A stretch of 64,000 nt of DNA from Vicingaceae bacterium (GTDB lineage Bacteria > Bacteroidota > Bacteroidia > Flavobacteriales_E > Vicingaceae). Each line of letters opens with the position of its first letter. Position 1 is the stretch's first letter. The notes under the pieces are model-generated. The model searched no databases, was not told the origin of the DNA, and saw nothing but the letters and a program-made list of their open reading frames with translations. Positions 61,470 through 64,000 of this stretch are shown in pieces. Both the position numbers and the translations under genes were made by a program. The stretch is from contig JAGYIE010000002.1 in the NCBI GenBank assembly GCA_018402765.1, forward strand, positions 496,001-560,000, given 5' to 3'.

Positions 61470-63371
61470 ATGAGTGATTCAATTAAACACGAGTGCGGAA
61501 TTGCCCTCATTCGACTTCTCAAACCTCTTGATTATTATCTGGAGAAATACGGTACAGCAACCTACGGAATCAATAAGCTTTATCTTTTGATGGAAAAACA
61601 ACATAACCGCGGGCAAGATGGTGCGGGCGTTGCCAATATTAAGTTTGATATGAAACCTGGAGAGCGTTACATCAGTCGACACCGATCGAATAGTGGCAAA
61701 CCCATTCAAGATGTTTTTGATAAGATTAATGGAGCTATTCAGGATGTCTATGATAAAAATCCTGAATTGTTAAAAGATACTGACTGGCTAAAGAAGAATG
61801 TTGGATTTACAGGAGAGTTGTATTTAGGACACCTGAGATATGGAACTTTTGGTAGAAATAGTATTGAAAATTGCCATCCATTTTTACGTCAAAACAACTG
61901 GATGACCAGAAACTTAGTGGTAGCCGGAAATTTCAACCTGACAAACGTAGATGAGTTGTTTGATTTGCTTGTTAACATAGGTCAGCATCCAAAGGAGATG
62001 TCAGATACAGTTACTGTATTAGAAAAAATTGGACACTTTTTAGACGAGGAAAACAACAAGTTATTTAGAGAATATAAGGCACTTGGCTATTCAAATGAGG
62101 AAATATCTTCCATGATTGCCAAGAAACTCGACGTTCAATCAATTCTAAAAAATGCTGCTTTAGATTGGGATGGTGGATACGCAATGGCTGGATTAATGGG
62201 ACATGGAGATGCTTTTGTTTTAAGAGACCCTTCAGGAATTAGACCTGCTCACTACTATCAAGATGATGAGGTCGTGGTTGTTACATCTGAGCGACCTGCA
62301 ATTCAAACCGCATTCAATGTGCCATTTGAATCCATAAAAGAGATAAAACCTGGGCATGCATTAATAATCAAAAAAGACGGCACAGTTGCACAGCAGCTTG
62401 TTCGTGAGCCATTAGAAGAAAAGCAGTGTTCATTTGAGCGTATCTATTTCTCCAGAGGAAGTGATGCGGATATATATAAAGAGCGAAAAGAATTGGGTCG
62501 TTCTATAACTCCTGAGGTGTTGAAAAGCATCAATTATGATGTGGACAATACCGTGTTTTCATTTATTCCAAATACTGCTGAAACAGCTTTCTACGGTATG
62601 GTGAAGGGCATGGAAGATTATATCAATCAAAATAAGTTAAAGGAAATTAGAGCACTAGGTCCTGATGCTACGGATGAACAATTAACTGAAGTACTCTCTA
62701 AGCGCGCAAGAGCTGAAAAAATTGCTATTAAAGATGCCAAACTTAGAACGTTTATTACACAAGATAGCGGTCGCGATGACTTAGTGGCTCATGTTTATGA
62801 TGTAACGTATGGAGCTATTCACATAGGTAAAGATAACTTGGTAGTGATTGACGACTCCATTGTTAGAGGAACTACATTAAAACAAAGCATTTTCAGAATT
62901 CTAGATCGACTAGGGCCTAAGAAGATTGTTATAGTTTCTTCTGCACCTCAAATTCGTTATCCAGATTGCTACGGAATTGACATGGCGAAATTGGGCGATT
63001 TTATAGCTTTTGTGGCAGCCATTACTTTATTAAAAGAGAAAGGCAAGGATGCTATTATAACAGACGTCTACAAAAGATGTAAAGCACAAGTAAACTTACC
63101 AAAAGAAGAAATCCGCAATTACGTAAAAGAAATTTATGCACCATTTACTGCTGAACAAATTTCCGATAAGATTAGCGAATTATTAAGACCCGAAGGCATT
63201 AATGCTGAGGTGCAGGTAATTTATCAAACAATTGAGGGTCTTCATAAAGCAATACCAAATCATAGAGGAGATTGGTATTTTACCGGTGACTATCCAACTC
63301 CAGGAGGGAATAAAGTGGTGAACAAAAGTTTCATAAATTATGTGGAAGGTAAGAACGAAAGGGCATATTAA
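61470..63371 (+). CDS. purF: Amidophosphoribosyltransferase (long Bacteroidota form)
   Basis: A 633-residue enzyme of the first committed purine step, making phosphoribosylamine from PRPP and glutamine. The glutaminase nucleophile is Cys9 (HECGIALIRL), followed by KQHNRGQDGAGVAN and LGHLRYGTFG. The PRTase PRPP loop is VVIDDSIVRGTTLKQS. It is about 130 residues longer than E. coli PurF, with extra segments in the glutaminase half (about 75-110 and 180-220) and a C-terminal extension. Long forms like this occur in Bacteroidota, often next to a shorter purF elsewhere. Confidence 0.9.
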   Translation: MSDSIKHECGIALIRLLKPLDYYLEKYGTATYGINKLYLLMEKQHNRGQDGAGVANIKFDMKPGERYISRHRSNSGKPIQDVFDKINGAIQDVYDKNPELLKDTDWLKKNVGFTGELYLGHLRYGTFGRNSIENCHPFLRQNNWMTRNLVVAGNFNLTNVDELFDLLVNIGQHPKEMSDTVTVLEKIGHFLDEENNKLFREYKALGYSNEEISSMIAKKLDVQSILKNAALDWDGGYAMAGLMGHGDAFVLRDPSGIRPAHYYQDDEVVVVTSERPAIQTAFNVPFESIKEIKPGHALIIKKDGTVAQQLVREPLEEKQCSFERIYFSRGSDADIYKERKELGRSITPEVLKSINYDVDNTVFSFIPNTAETAFYGMVKGMEDYINQNKLKEIRALGPDATDEQLTEVLSKRARAEKIAIKDAKLRTFITQDSGRDDLVAHVYDVTYGAIHIGKDNLVVIDDSIVRGTTLKQSIFRILDRLGPKKIVIVSSAPQIRYPDCYGIDMAKLGDFIAFVAAITLLKEKGKDAIITDVYKRCKAQVNLPKEEIRNYVKEIYAPFTAEQISDKISELLRPEGINAEVQVIYQTIEGLHKAIPNHRGDWYFTGDYPTPGGNKVVNKSFINYVEGKNERAY

Positions 63372-63396
63372 AGCCATTTATGTCATCAAAGAGAAA

Positions 63397-63424
63397 GACT
63401 TCACAATTTGTGAGGTCCTTTTTT
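63397..63424 (+). terminator. Terminator after purF
   Basis: GACTTCACA (63397-63405) pairs with TGTGAGGTC (63409-63417) with one G-T pair and a 3-nt loop, followed by CC and seven T's that run into the stop of the convergent gene. Confidence 0.85.
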
Positions 63425-64000
63425 TAGCGTTTTTCTAAAAAGTTCTCTGCAATCATGCAACGAACACTGCCACCGCCTATTTTTTCAATGGTTGGAATCG
63501 TTCCAATAATTAAATCTGAATTGGATGTTAGAAGACCAATTTGCTCTGATGATAAGCTTGAGTATGCAGTAGATGAAATAGCAATGAATTTTTTTCCGTC
63601 CTTATTTCTTAGTTGTATGCAGTTTCCTGCAAAGGCATTCATTTGTTTGTAAGTGATGTTTATGAGTTTCTTTCCTCCTGTTTTCAAATTAGTAAGGATT
63701 TGTTTTTTCTCCAAAGGATTTGGAATGGCTTCTAAGCAAATTATGGCAATTTCTTCACCAATACTCATTAACACATTGGTATGGTAGATAGCTTTTCCTG
63801 ATTGATCAAATGCATGAAAACAAGTGCTTGCATATTGCATAGGTGAAGCCCAACTTTTAACTAAATCTTCGTTTGTTCTACTTGAAATGCTTGCATAAAC
63901 GGTTCTATTTAAATGGTCGATTACTAAACTTCCAGTCCCTTCTAAGAATTTACCTTCTTTTTCTGTCCGACTAATATCATTAAAACTGCCAAAAATAAAG
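63424..64000 (-). CDS. ctlX: Amidinotransferase-fold hydrolase, CtlX-like (N-terminus beyond window edge)
   Basis: The frame stays open upstream of the internal Met at 63840 to the window edge, so about 192 C-terminal residues are seen. It reads FLEGTGSLVIDHLNRTVYAS, then SSRTNEDLV, a catalytic-His candidate (STCFHAFD), YHTNVLMSIG, FAGNCIQLRN and the terminal GGGSVRCMIAENF carrying the active-site Cys. These are motifs of the arginine-deiminase/amidinotransferase superfamily, closest to CtlX (citrulline utilisation hydrolase) of Bacteroidota. Upstream neighbours lie outside the window. Confidence 0.85.
   Translation of the reverse strand, partial: FIFGSFNDISRTEKEGKFLEGTGSLVIDHLNRTVYASISSRTNEDLVKSWASPMQYASTCFHAFDQSGKAIYHTNVLMSIGEEIAIICLEAIPNPLEKKQILTNLKTGGKKLINITYKQMNAFAGNCIQLRNKDGKKFIAISSTAYSSLSSEQIGLLTSNSDLIIGTIPTIEKIGGGSVRCMIAENFLEKR

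Noticed and set aside
1-64000. tRNA, rRNA, CRISPR array, prophage or intact transposon
   Set aside because: No cloverleaf-like gene, no repeat-spacer pattern and no transposase, integrase or phage structural gene was seen.

Overview
The window comes from an AT-rich genome of the phylum Bacteroidota, most likely a free-living member of the Flavobacteriales or a relative. Supporting signs are two proteins with type IX secretion system (T9SS) C-terminal sorting domains, a giant adhesin built from SprB repeats, an SprE/PorW homologue, many lipoproteins, an AtpB subunit with a long N-terminal extension, an F1Fo operon without beta and epsilon genes, and several TAnnTTTG elements of the Flavobacterium/Bacteroides promoter type. 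I see no rRNA, tRNA, CRISPR array or intact mobile element. The genus cannot be named from the sequence alone.

Layout. 1-3257 (minus): a truncated secreted protein, rseP and dxr. 3520-5245: the decayed remains of an M49-like zinc peptidase lipoprotein. 5265-10802: a 1845-residue T9SS-exported adhesin with 16 SprB repeats and three lamin-tail domains. 11466-18116 (minus): a von Willebrand A protein, a four-repeat M43 metalloprotease with a T9SS tail, a GH3-family enzyme and an M23 peptidase. 18283-27086 (plus): sprE, a bactofilin, two small AtpI/AtpZ-type membrane proteins and atpB-E-F-H-A-G, with hairpins after atpE and atpA. 27670-38833 (plus): an NtrY-like histidine kinase, then a tightly packed envelope/housekeeping operon (enoyl-CoA hydratase, flippase, dut, sugar nucleotidyltransferase, TPR lipoprotein, DUF4292 lipoprotein, EnvC-like protein).

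38941-39272 is an OmpA-domain remnant that runs directly into a 1268-residue receptor joining a propeller sensor, an adenylate-cyclase domain and an HD phosphohydrolase domain. 43209-50797 holds methylmalonyl-CoA epimerase, a three-gene methylthioribose-phosphate salvage cluster (minus), small membrane proteins, an Ig-like lipoprotein, a free-methionine-sulfoxide reductase and ComF. 50873-58886 holds a coiled-coil membrane protein, a large outer-membrane barrel, exonuclease III, an OmpA-type lipoprotein and two further lipoproteins. 58890-61344 carries an SDR enzyme and two kynurenine-pathway genes (HAAO, ACMSD). The window ends with a long purF and a truncated amidinotransferase-fold gene (ctlX-like).

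The parts fit a gliding or adhesive bacterium. SprE serves the T9SS, which would export the adhesin and the M43 protease. RseP, EnvC-like, M23, OmpA-type and bactofilin proteins maintain the envelope. The strongest unusual points are the cyclase-HD receptor, two well-preserved pseudogenes each lying directly upstream of a large surface or sensor gene, the modular adhesin, the hairpin after atpE, an SDR lacking the YxxxK catalytic pair, and a promoter that implies a leaderless lipoprotein mRNA.
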